Source of the DNA: JBJEQG01 sp051881635
Lineage (GTDB): Bacteria; Bacillota; Clostridia; Oscillospirales; Acutalibacteraceae
Assembly: GCA_051881635.1 (NCBI GenBank)
Contig: JBJEQG010000091.1
Coordinates: 1 to 15,804 of the forward strand
DNA length: 15,804 nucleotides
Reading direction: 5' to 3'
A model generated the notes under the pieces. It searched no databases, had not been told where the DNA came from, and was given only the letters and a program-made list of their open reading frames with translations. The position numbers and the translations under genes are program-made. Positions 6,776-13,034 of this stretch are shown piece after piece; the first letter of the stretch is position 1; each line of letters opens with the position of its first letter.

Positions 6776-7069
6776 ATGGCAGTTACAGCAGCTTATGAAA
6801 CCGTTGTAGTCATTTCTCTCAAACTTGGCGAGGAAAAAGTTACTGAAATCGTAAACAAGTTCAAGTCTTTGATCGAGGAAAATGCCACTTTGGAAAGTGT
6901 TGATGAGTGGGGCAAGAGAAAGCTCGCTTATGAAATCAACAAAGAAACAGAAGGCTTTTATGTTTTATACAACTACACAAGTGCTTCTGAATTTCCGGCA
7001 GAGTTTGACAGAATTCTTCAAATCACAGACGGCGTTCTTCGTTCTATGATTATCAAGAAGGAAGCATAA
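6776..7069 (+). CDS. rpsF: 30S ribosomal protein S6
   Basis: A 97-residue bacterial S6, the usual length. The N-terminal strand YETVVVISLKLGEEKVTEIV (7-26) and the later WGKRKLAYEINKETEGFYVL (45-64) are the conserved beta strands and loop of the ferredoxin-like fold. S6 binds 16S rRNA as a dimer with S18 on the platform of the 30S subunit. The ATG has a GGAGGTG site seven bases upstream, and the gene begins the classical rpsF-ssb-rpsR operon with only 18 bases before ssb. Regulation by the S6:S18 complex through the leader is plausible. Nothing is unusual. Confidence 0.97.
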   Translation: MAVTAAYETVVVISLKLGEEKVTEIVNKFKSLIEENATLESVDEWGKRKLAYEINKETEGFYVLYNYTSASEFPAEFDRILQITDGVLRSMIIKKEA

Positions 7070-7087
7070 TCAAGGAGGCAGTGTGTT

Positions 7088-7555
7088 ATGAATCATGTTT
7101 CTTTGATCGGTCGTTTGACCGCTGACCCCGAGTTGAAATATACTCAAAATAATCTCGCTGTTGTTCGTTTTTCGATTGCTGTTGACAGAACATATACAAA
7201 AGCAGGTCAAGAGCGTCAAGTAGATTTTATAAACATTACGGCATGGAATAAAACGGCAGAGTTCATCTGCAAGTATTTCCAAAAAGGAAGACGCATTGCT
7301 TTAACAGGGCAAATTCGTACAGGTTCTTATACAGACAAGGACGGTAATAAGCGTTATACTTTTGAGGTATGGGCAGATAATGTTGAGTTTTGCGATTCAA
7401 AGCAAAGCAATTCAGGGGATTATCAAGGCGGAAACAGTTACAGCAACTATCAAACGCCCCAGCCAAGACAGGAGGCTATTCCATCGGCAGCATATTCAAG
7501 CGGGTCAAATGATGACTTCCAGCAAATGCCAACAGATGAGGATTTGCCTTTCTGA
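7088..7555 (+). CDS. ssb: Single-stranded DNA-binding protein
   Basis: A 155-residue SSB that coats single-stranded DNA during replication, repair and recombination. The OB fold covers about 1-103, starting MNHVSLIGRLTADPELKY, with the aromatic DNA-contact region ITAWNKTAEFICKYFQKG (50-67). A glycine-, serine- and glutamine-rich flexible linker follows (105-145). The protein ends in the acidic tip DEDLPF, the docking site for repair and replication partners. It lies between the genes for S6 and S18, the standard arrangement, which ties its supply to ribosome synthesis. An AAGGAGG site lies upstream of the ATG. Length and tail are those of an essential chromosomal SSB rather than a plasmid or phage copy. 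Confidence 0.97.
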   Translation: MNHVSLIGRLTADPELKYTQNNLAVVRFSIAVDRTYTKAGQERQVDFINITAWNKTAEFICKYFQKGRRIALTGQIRTGSYTDKDGNKRYTFEVWADNVEFCDSKQSNSGDYQGGNSYSNYQTPQPRQEAIPSAAYSSGSNDDFQQMPTDEDLPF

Positions 7556-7585
7556 TTAGAGATTACTGCAAAGGAGGATAAAAAC

Positions 7586-7837
7586 ATGGCTGAAAGACCA
7601 GAAAAAGATAACCGCAGAGGCGGTCGCAAAGGTCGCAAGAAAGTTTGTGCTTTTTGCGTAGATAAGGTTGAATATATCGACTATAAGGATATTGCAAGAC
7701 TTCGTCGTTTTGTATCCGAAAGAGCAAAGATTTTGCCCCGTCGTGTAACAGGTACTTGTGCTCGTCACCAGCGTGACCTCACAATCGCTATTAAGCGTGC
7801 AAGATACCTCGCACTTCTTCCGTACACAAGCGACTAA
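7586..7837 (+). CDS. rpsR: 30S ribosomal protein S18, cysteine-containing form
   Basis: An 83-residue S18, the rRNA-binding partner of S6. The conserved core IDYKDIARLRRFVSERAKIL (31-50) and PRRVTGTCARHQR (51-63) are present, and a basic Arg/Gly/Lys stretch lies at the N-terminus. The protein carries CAFC (21-24) and CARH (58-61), four residues (C21, C24, C58, H61) that could bind zinc. Both zinc-binding (C+) and non-binding (C-) S18 versions are known in bacteria, with the C- form sometimes induced by Zur. This one looks C+. It ends the operon, 30 bases after ssb, with AAAGGAGG before the ATG and a strong terminator 20 bases after the stop. Confidence 0.96.
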   Translation: MAERPEKDNRRGGRKGRKKVCAFCVDKVEYIDYKDIARLRRFVSERAKILPRRVTGTCARHQRDLTIAIKRARYLALLPYTSD

Positions 7838-7857
7838 TTATAAGATTTGCTTATTTT

Positions 7858-7889
7858 AGAACCGATACAGAATTGTATCGGTTCTTTTT
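7858..7889 (+). terminator. Intrinsic terminator of rpsF-ssb-rpsR
   Basis: AGAACCGATACA (7858-7869) pairs perfectly with TGTATCGGTTCT (7874-7885) around a GAAT loop, and a T-run completes it. It sits 20 bases after the rpsR stop. Confidence 0.95.
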
Positions 7890-8178
7890 AATATAGCAAT
7901 GAACAATCAAAGAGAAAAGTTTGTTTTGAATCGAAAAAAAACAAATGCAAAAAAATGCAGAAACACACCAAACAATTATTGACATGGCAATTGCGATTGA
8001 TTTGGAAAAAAATTTTAAATTAAATTGATTTACAGATTATAAAAGCGGTACATATTGTGCCGTTTTTATTTTTTTATAAAAAAATAAAAGAATTTTGCAC
8101 CCGTTTGTCTTTTTGCTGTGTTATTAATAAATGAAAGCAGTTAATTAACAGCTTAAAAATAAGGAGGTCATAACACCG
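7890..8178 (+). other. AT-rich gap before the sigma gene with a second terminator-like hairpin
   Basis: This stretch between rpsR and the sigma gene holds no gene I can support. It contains a hairpin, AAAAGCGGTAC (8041-8051) with GTGCCGTTTTT (8057-8067), 11 bp with two G-U pairs and a T-run, which looks like an intrinsic terminator although no gene precedes it. A TTGACA at 7979 lacks a matching -10 box. A palindrome lies at 8136-8153, and the strong site AAGGAGGTCA (8161-8170) belongs to the sigma gene. The hairpin may be a back-up terminator or mark a short RNA or a lost gene. Confidence 0.5.
8136..8153. repeat. 18-bp near-perfect palindrome upstream of the sigma gene
   Basis: AGCAGTTAATTAACAGCT is symmetrical except for one central-flanking pair (A-A), with the self-complementary TTAATTAA core at 8141-8148. 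It lies 25 bases before the sigma ATG and just ahead of its ribosome binding site. It could be an operator for the sigma/anti-sigma unit; the role is unproven. Confidence 0.4.
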
Positions 8179-8718
8179 ATGGACAAGGTTGTCAAAATGC
8201 TCAAAAAACATGATGAAAGGGCATTGGAACAGATTATGTCCCGTTATACGCCGCTTGTTGCAACAATCATTTTCAATATATCCAATGGAAGTTTATCCTC
8301 AGCAGATATAGAGGAGGCGGTTGCCGATGTTTTTATCACGCTTTGGAATAATACCGACAAAGTTCAACCCGACAAGCTGAAAGGTTACATATGTTGTATT
8401 GCCAAAAGTAAGGCAAAAAACAAATTACGCAGTCTAAAACCAATTCAAAGTGTTGATATAGACGAAGTAACACTTGCCGATGATTTTTCGGTTTCAGAAA
8501 ATATTGAACAAGATCTTTTAAATAGTGTTTTAAAAGAAATTATCAATACTATCTTAGAACCTGACAAAGAAATTCTTATACGGCACTACTATTACTACCA
8601 ATCCGTATCAAAGATTTCTAACATCATGAATATCAATGTTGAAACCGTCAAATCAAAAATTCAGCGTACACGAGCCAAAATCAAGCGTGGTTTGGAAGAA
8701 AGGGGATATGTCAAATGA
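8179..8718 (+). CDS. ECF-like sigma-70 family RNA polymerase sigma factor
   Basis: A 179-residue two-domain sigma factor. Region 2 spans about 10-88: a helix around RALEQIMSRYTPLVATIIFN binds core polymerase, and DVFITLWNN plus LKGYICCIAKSKAKNKLR correspond to the -10 recognition part. Region 4 spans about 112-172, with the helix-turn-helix SVSKISNIMNINVETVKSKI (142-161) reading the -35 element. There is no region 1 or 3, which is typical of ECF sigmas. The start is ATG with AAGGAGGTCA before it. The stop overlaps the next start by four bases (ATGA), and that gene encodes a membrane protein of anti-sigma layout. The pair should therefore act as a signal-transducing switch at the membrane. The regulon is unknown, and neighbouring housekeeping genes give no hint. 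Confidence 0.85.
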   Translation: MDKVVKMLKKHDERALEQIMSRYTPLVATIIFNISNGSLSSADIEEAVADVFITLWNNTDKVQPDKLKGYICCIAKSKAKNKLRSLKPIQSVDIDEVTLADDFSVSENIEQDLLNSVLKEIINTILEPDKEILIRHYYYYQSVSKISNIMNINVETVKSKIQRTRAKIKRGLEERGYVK

Positions 8719-9827
8719 GTGAAAAAAACATTTTTGATGTTTTAAACGCAGACATGGAAGACATTGACGAGAACACTTTATTAGAGGATACAGGAATCAA
8801 TTACGAGAATGTGAGGAATAGAGTTATGAAAGAAATTCAATCTCAGCAGCCCAAGAAGAAAATCAAAAAGAAAGTCATCATCAGCCTTATTGCCGCAACA
8901 TTGGCAATAACCGCACTTTCTGCAACAGCGGTTGCGACAGGCAGTTTCAGCAGCACATTTGGAGAAATCATTAGTGGCGATTGTGTAGACGGCTTTTATA
9001 GTGGCGGTAATATCAGTGTCACCTCTTCCAACCAGGATTATAATATGGAAGTTCTTGGAGTTGCAGGGGACGATTATAATGCCTATATCGCTCTCAAAAT
9101 CACAAAGACAGACGGTACACCTTTTAAAGCGTCAACAGACAAAGAAACATATGTGGTCTTTGATACTTTTGATTGTGATGTTTCAAAGCCATTACTTGAT
9201 GAGTGGTTTAATAAAAACGGTGGCGGTGCCTATGGTCATATAGGTTATGTTCAAGATGATGGCAGTATTCTTTGTTATATTGTTGTCAACCGTGACTCAG
9301 TTATAGTAAAAGGTCAAAGACTGACAGCCCATATGGAGAATATCCAAATCGTTGATTATGAATATATGGATAAATTTTTAAAAACGGGGAATATTGAAAA
9401 CTATGAGGAAGATTTCAAAAATGCAATAGATGCCGCTTTTGATGTTGCTTTTGATGTTTCTCTTGATTTGAACTACCGTTCCACAACCCGAAATTTCAAG
9501 GCAGAGGAAAGTACATTTGCCGGTGAAATTAAATATGTCACTGTTTCAAACTTTAATTTGACAATCAACTGCTCAGATTTAAAACTGAGTGAGAATGATC
9601 TTTCTGCTTTTTTGAATCGTGATGATTATGGTATTATCACCATGAATAATGGAGATACATTTTATGCGATTTTAACATCTACGAGTACTTCTGATTCGTC
9701 CGATGAGAACAACACATCACTGACTTTTGTATATTCGGAAAGTTCTGAATGTAAGAAACAAATAGCGATAGACCCGTCAGAGGTTGCAAAAATTACAATC
9801 AATAACTGTACATTTATTCCCGCATAA
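8715..9827 (+). CDS. Single-pass membrane protein, putative anti-sigma factor with unknown outer domain
   Basis: A 370-residue protein translationally coupled to the sigma gene. Residues 1-52 are cytoplasmic and acidic, containing a short helix NYENVRNRVMKEI (29-41) and the lysine-rich KKKIKKK (47-53) on the inner side of one membrane span (about 54-75). The remaining 295 residues lie outside the cell. This outer domain begins FSSTFGEIISGDCVDGFYSG (78-97) and is rich in Asp, Asn, Thr and beta-prone stretches. I do not recognise it, although its layout resembles clostridial ECF-associated proteins with a short N-terminal sigma-binding tail. By position and topology it probably holds the sigma factor inactive until an outside signal arrives. 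No zinc-binding HxxxCxxC anti-sigma motif is visible. The signal and mechanism of release are unknown. Confidence 0.65.
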   Translation: MSEKNIFDVLNADMEDIDENTLLEDTGINYENVRNRVMKEIQSQQPKKKIKKKVIISLIAATLAITALSATAVATGSFSSTFGEIISGDCVDGFYSGGNISVTSSNQDYNMEVLGVAGDDYNAYIALKITKTDGTPFKASTDKETYVVFDTFDCDVSKPLLDEWFNKNGGGAYGHIGYVQDDGSILCYIVVNRDSVIVKGQRLTAHMENIQIVDYEYMDKFLKTGNIENYEEDFKNAIDAAFDVAFDVSLDLNYRSTTRNFKAEESTFAGEIKYVTVSNFNLTINCSDLKLSENDLSAFLNRDDYGIITMNNGDTFYAILTSTSTSDSSDENNTSLTFVYSESSECKKQIAIDPSEVAKITINNCTFIPA

Positions 9828-9854
9828 CATTTACGACTTTTACAACAACAAAAG

Positions 9855-9914
9855 TGTCACAACATTTTGTCAATAGTCTGTCAGTCAAAAGGCTGACAGA
9901 TAAAGATTGACAAA
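9855..9914. repeat. TGTCA/TGACA repeat cluster with nested inverted repeats
   Basis: TGTCA occurs at 9855, 9868 and 9879, and its mirror TGACA at 9894 and 9908, spaced 11-15 bases. The copies build two nested inverted repeats. The outer is TTTGTCAAT (9866-9874) with ATTGACAAA (9906-9914). The inner is CTGTCAGTC (9878-9886) with GGCTGACAG (9891-9899) around an AAAA loop. The last TGACA is also the -35 box of the promoter at 9907-9935. The inner stem could also end the anti-sigma transcript, though no T-run follows. A regulator-binding array is the better explanation, by inference. Confidence 0.65.
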
Positions 9915-9935
9915 TTAAAGAATGAAGTATATAAT
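9907..9935 (+). promoter_or_regulatory. Perfect consensus sigma-A promoter upstream of the thi operon
   Basis: TTGACA (9907-9912), exactly 17 bases, then TATAAT (9930-9935): a full-consensus promoter. Transcription should start near 9942. The first annotated product downstream is the TPP riboswitch and thi operon, about 175 bases later. Such a strong promoter is probably held in check by the repeat array that overlaps its -35 box and by the downstream hairpins. Confidence 0.85.
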
Positions 9936-9941
9936 ATGTTC

Positions 9942-10004
9942 AGAACAAAAACATAGAGGATTGTTGTATTGTACTGCCTATATGATAAGGGTATCATCTT
10001 TTTT
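9942..10004 (+). ncRNA. Possible short RNA or thi leader segment ending in a weak terminator
   Basis: From the predicted start of the consensus promoter, RNA would run about 62 bases to a hairpin, ATGATA-AGGG-TATCAT (9982-9997), followed by CTTTTTT (9998-10004). The stem has only six AT-rich pairs, so termination would be partial. The segment could be a short RNA, an attenuated leader, or simply the 5' part of the thi transcript. Start and end are both inferred. Confidence 0.35.
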
Positions 10005-10114
10005 ACTTAATCAGTAGGTATGTAAAATATGTGAAGTTGATTTTGTAGACAGCATCTCTATAAGTTGTGAATTATGTTACTGCAAAAATAGTATCATAAA
10101 CAATAAAAGAATAA

Positions 10115-10198
10115 ATTGTTTACAGGGGTACCGCTTTGACGGTTGAGAATATACCCTTTGAACCTGTCGGGTTATGCCGTTGTAGGGAGTAAATCAAT
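10115..10198 (+). promoter_or_regulatory. TPP riboswitch (THI element) aptamer
   Basis: The conserved THI-element blocks occur in order. P1 is TTTAC (10119-10123) with GTAAA (10189-10193). P2 is GGGTA (10126-10130) with TACCC (10152-10156). P3 is ACCG/CGGT around 10130-10143, with TTGAGAA next to it. Then come the hallmark ACCCTTTGAACCTG (10153-10166), a P5 CGG/CCG stem around 10168-10179, and GTAGGGA (10182-10188). TPP binding should favour the terminator at 10217-10243 and shut off thiD-thiC-thiE and the HAD gene. P3 is short, the minimal form. Confidence 0.95.
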
Positions 10199-10216
10199 CA
10201 ATTTTTTTGATATGCC

Positions 10217-10243
10217 TGCCCGTGTTGACGGACGGGCATTTTT
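10217..10243 (+). terminator. Riboswitch-controlled terminator before thiD
   Basis: TGCCCGT (10217-10223) pairs with ACGGGCA (10232-10238), followed by TTTTT (10239-10243). It lies 23 bases after the aptamer and ahead of the AAAGGAGGG site of thiD, the standard expression platform for termination-type TPP riboswitches. Confidence 0.9.
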
Positions 10244-10265
10244 GTGTTTAAAGGAGGGAAAAACT

Positions 10266-11066
10266 ATGCTCAAAACCGCATTAACCATAGCAGGTTCTGA
10301 CTGCTCGGGCGGTGCAGGCATACAGGCCGATTTAAAAACTTTTTCGGCAAACGGTGTTTTTGGTATGAGTGTTATTGTATCTGTTGTTGCAGAAAATACG
10401 ACTCGTGTCATTTCTGTGGAGGATATTTCTCCGCAAATGATCAAAGAACAAATTCAAGCCGTTTTTGAAGATATGCCTGTTCATGCTGTTAAGGTAGGAA
10501 TGCTATCATCAATTGAATGTATGTATGCCGTTTCTGAGGGATTAAAAACCTATCAGCCGACTTACACAGTTATTGACCCTGTTATGATTGCCAAAGGTGG
10601 ACATGCTCTTATGCAGCCAGATGCTCTTGAAATGCTGAAACAGGAAATTATTCCATTAGCATATCTTTTGACGCCCAATATTCCCGAAGCAGAAACGATT
10701 GTCGGATATGAAATCAAAACGGAAACCGATATAAAGAAAGCTGCCATAGCCATTAACGCTTTGGGTGCAAAGAATGTATTGATTAAAGGCGGACATTTGA
10801 ACGGAGATGCTATTGATTATCTGTATGACGGAAATAAATTTCTTACTTATAACACACAGCGTATTCAAACAAAGAACACACATGGTACAGGTTGTACTTT
10901 ATCCTCAGCAATTGCCGCCAATTTAGCCAAAGACTATCCTTTGGATGAGGCAGTACAGCGTGCCAAAAAATATGTAACTATAGCTATCGAACACGCCTTG
11001 CCTTTAGGTCACGGTCATGGTCCAACAAACCATTTTTATGAATTGTATAAGAAAGGACTTGAATAA
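10266..11066 (+). CDS. thiD: Hydroxymethylpyrimidine (phosphate) kinase
   Basis: A 266-residue ribokinase-fold enzyme that phosphorylates HMP and HMP phosphate to HMP diphosphate, the pyrimidine substrate of ThiE. The N-terminal substrate site GSDCSGGAGIQADLKTF (10-26) and the C-terminal ATP/anion-hole motif KNTHGTGCTLSSAIAA (203-218) are intact, with IDPVM (103-107) between them. The frame stays open upstream to 10143, but that part is riboswitch and terminator. The ATG at 10266, seven bases after AAAGGAGGG, is the true start and gives the usual ThiD length. It is the first gene of the thi operon and ends directly against the thiC ATG with no spacer. Confidence 0.95.
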   Translation: MLKTALTIAGSDCSGGAGIQADLKTFSANGVFGMSVIVSVVAENTTRVISVEDISPQMIKEQIQAVFEDMPVHAVKVGMLSSIECMYAVSEGLKTYQPTYTVIDPVMIAKGGHALMQPDALEMLKQEIIPLAYLLTPNIPEAETIVGYEIKTETDIKKAAIAINALGAKNVLIKGGHLNGDAIDYLYDGNKFLTYNTQRIQTKNTHGTGCTLSSAIAANLAKDYPLDEAVQRAKKYVTIAIEHALPLGHGHGPTNHFYELYKKGLE

Positions 11067-12380
11067 ATGAGAAACTACAAGACACAAATGGAAGCTGCCA
11101 AAAAAGGTATTATCACTCCCGAAATGGAAACTGTTGCCAATAAAGAAAATCTTTCCGCTGAGCAAATTCGTACATGGGTTGCAGCAGGTACAGTTGCAAT
11201 TCCCGCAAATATTAACCATACATCACTGAGTGCTGAGGGTATCGGTGACGGTTTAAAAACAAAAATCAATGTCAATTTGGGTATTTCAGGCGACAGTGTA
11301 GATTATGACCGAGAGTTTGAAAAAGTTAAAATGGCAGTATCTTTTGGTGCTGAGGCGATTATGGATTTGAGCAATTATGGAAAAACAAATACTTTCCGTC
11401 AGCAGTTGATTGATTATTCTCCCGCCATGATTGGCACAGTTCCAATGTATGATGCTATCGGTTATTTGGAAAAAGATATTCTTGAAATTAAAGCCAAAGA
11501 TTTTTTAAAGGTTATCGAAGCTCATGCCAAAGAGGGTGTTGACTTTATGACCATTCATGCAGGTTTAAATAAAAGAGCCATTGAATGTTTAAAGAGAGAT
11601 AAACGCCGTATGAATATTGTATCTCGTGGTGGTTCTTTGATTTTCGCATGGATGGAGATGACAGGTAACGAAAATCCTTTCTATGAATATTACGATGAAG
11701 TTTTGGATATTTTGAGAGAGTATGATGTTACAATCAGCTTGGGTGACGCTTTGCGTCCGGGCTGTTTGGACGACAGCACAGATGCTGGTCAAATAAGTGA
11801 GTTGATTGAACTTGGTAATTTAACAAAAAGAGCATGGGAAAAAGATGTACAGGTTATGGTTGAAGGACCGGGACACATGGCAATGAATGAAATTGCCGCC
11901 AATATGCGTCTGCAAAAGCGTATTTGTCACGGTGCACCGTTCTATGTTCTTGGACCATTAGTTACAGATATTGCTCCCGGTTACGACCATATTACATCAG
12001 CTATCGGTGGTGCAATTGCAGCACAAAACGGTGCAAACTTCCTTTGCTATGTAACTTCCGCAGAGCATTTGCGTTTGCCAGATGTTGATGATGTTAAAGA
12101 GGGTATTATTGCCTCAAAGATTGCTGCTCATGCTGCCGATATTGCCAAAGGAGTTGTTGGTGCAAGAGATATTGATAATAAAATGGCAGATGCCCGTCAT
12201 GCTTTGGATTGGGATAAGATGTTTGAATGTGCGATTGACCCGGAAAAAGCACGCCGATATTATGAGTCTGTGCCTGTTGCCGAAAGACATACTTGTTCGA
12301 TGTGCGGTAAAATGTGTGCTGTAAGAACTACCAATCTTATTTTGGAAGGCAAAACCGTAAAATTCTGTTCTGAAAAATAA
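11067..12380 (+). CDS. thiC: Phosphomethylpyrimidine synthase (radical SAM)
   Basis: A 437-residue ThiC, which rearranges aminoimidazole ribotide into HMP phosphate using S-adenosylmethionine and a 4Fe-4S cluster. It is the short form that lacks the extra N-terminal domain of E. coli ThiC. Core motifs include VAIPANINH (43-51), EAIMDLSNYG (95-104), DFMTIHAG (157-164), SRGGSL and the metal-site region MVEGPGHMAMNEI. The C-terminal cluster ligands are C410, C413 and C417 in HTCSMCGKMCAVR, a CX2CX3C spacing, one residue tighter than the CX2CX4C of E. coli ThiC. The ATG abuts the thiD stop, with GAAAGGA inside the end of thiD. It is controlled by the TPP riboswitch. Confidence 0.96.
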   Translation: MRNYKTQMEAAKKGIITPEMETVANKENLSAEQIRTWVAAGTVAIPANINHTSLSAEGIGDGLKTKINVNLGISGDSVDYDREFEKVKMAVSFGAEAIMDLSNYGKTNTFRQQLIDYSPAMIGTVPMYDAIGYLEKDILEIKAKDFLKVIEAHAKEGVDFMTIHAGLNKRAIECLKRDKRRMNIVSRGGSLIFAWMEMTGNENPFYEYYDEVLDILREYDVTISLGDALRPGCLDDSTDAGQISELIELGNLTKRAWEKDVQVMVEGPGHMAMNEIAANMRLQKRICHGAPFYVLGPLVTDIAPGYDHITSAIGGAIAAQNGANFLCYVTSAEHLRLPDVDDVKEGIIASKIAAHAADIAKGVVGARDIDNKMADARHALDWDKMFECAIDPEKARRYYESVPVAERHTCSMCGKMCAVRTTNLILEGKTVKFCSEK

Positions 12381-12397
12381 TTTATGGGGAAAAATAA

Positions 12398-13021
12398 ATG
12401 AAAGCATTTGATTTATCCTTATATCTTGTCACCGACAGTGAATTAATGACTACCACAACTGTGCCTGAATGTGTTGAAAAGGCAATACAGGGCGGTGTTA
12501 CTATGGTCCAGTTACGGGAAAAGAATTTGTCTTCACGGGCATTTTATGAAACGGCCTGTGCTGTTTTGACAGTTACAAAACACTATCATGTACCACTCAT
12601 TATAAATGACCGTGTAGATATAGCTTTGGCAGTAGGTGCTGATGGTGTTCATCTTGGACAGAAAGATTTGCCTGCCACCATAGCTCGAAAGTTGTTGGGA
12701 GAAAATAAAATCATTGGTGTAACAGCTCCATCTGTTGAGCTTGCCCAAAAGGCAAAACAGGAGGGTGCGGATTATATTGGTGTCGGTGCAATTTTTGGAA
12801 CAACAACAAAATCCGATGCCAAAAGAGGTTCGATTGAACTTTTGCGTTCTATTTCTAATTCAGTTGAAATTCCTATGGTTGCGATTGGCGGTATCAATAA
12901 AACAAATGCCGCACAACTTTGCGGTACAGGTGTTGATGGTATCGCTGTTGTGTCGGGGATTGTTGCCCAATCGGATATTAAAGCAGCTGCACAGGCATTA
13001 AGAGAATGTTTTTTAAAGTAA
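12398..13021 (+). CDS. thiE: Thiamine-phosphate synthase
   Basis: A 207-residue TIM-barrel enzyme that joins HMP diphosphate to hydroxyethylthiazole phosphate, giving thiamine phosphate. The diphosphate and substrate motifs are present: VQLREK (37-42), LIINDRVDIALAVGADGVHL (67-86), HLGQKDLP (85-92), GVGAIFGTTTK (128-138) and the phosphate-binding IGGI. It starts 17 bases after thiC with a GGGGAAA site. The thiazole genes (thiG, thiH, thiS, thiF, thiM) are not in the window, so thiazole phosphate must come from elsewhere in the genome or from salvage. Confidence 0.95.
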   Translation: MKAFDLSLYLVTDSELMTTTTVPECVEKAIQGGVTMVQLREKNLSSRAFYETACAVLTVTKHYHVPLIINDRVDIALAVGADGVHLGQKDLPATIARKLLGENKIIGVTAPSVELAQKAKQEGADYIGVGAIFGTTTKSDAKRGSIELLRSISNSVEIPMVAIGGINKTNAAQLCGTGVDGIAVVSGIVAQSDIKAAAQALRECFLK

Positions 13022-13034
13022 AATCGGAGGTTCT

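Larger units (their letters stand above)
9828..10118 (+). other. Long non-coding region between the anti-sigma gene and the thi riboswitch
   Basis: No gene of supportable size lies here. The region contains an array of TGTCA/TGACA repeats and nested hairpins (9855-9914), a perfect sigma-A promoter (9907-9935), and a small hairpin with a T-run (9982-10004). The remaining 110 bases before the TPP aptamer are AT-rich, with only weak further promoter-like matches (for example TTGATT at 10037 with TATAAG at 10059). Confidence 0.6.

Noticed and set aside
7979..8007. TTGACA at 7979-7984 as a promoter for a short RNA or the sigma gene
   Set aside because: The expected -10 positions 16-18 bases downstream read TTTGGAA-like, which is not a usable -10 box.
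7984..8028. 14-codon frame starting ATG GCA ATT in the gap before the sigma gene
   Set aside because: There is no ribosome binding site, the frame is very short and the composition is AT-rich; chance explains it.
9878..9899. CTGTCAGTC-AAAA-GGCTGACAG stem as a plain terminator of the sigma/anti-sigma unit
   Set aside because: No T-run follows (ATAAAG instead), and its arms belong to a wider repeat array, so a terminator alone does not explain it. A minor terminating role is not excluded.
9969..10010. 13-codon TTG-started frame after an AGAGGA as a leader peptide
   Set aside because: It has a rare start codon, is very short and overlaps the hairpin; nothing beyond the purine run supports it.
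9828..10118. tRNA, T-box or CRISPR-like content in the long gap before the thi operon
   Set aside because: There is no cloverleaf, no T-box AGGGTGG motif and no regular repeat-spacer pattern; only the TGTCA array and small hairpins are present.
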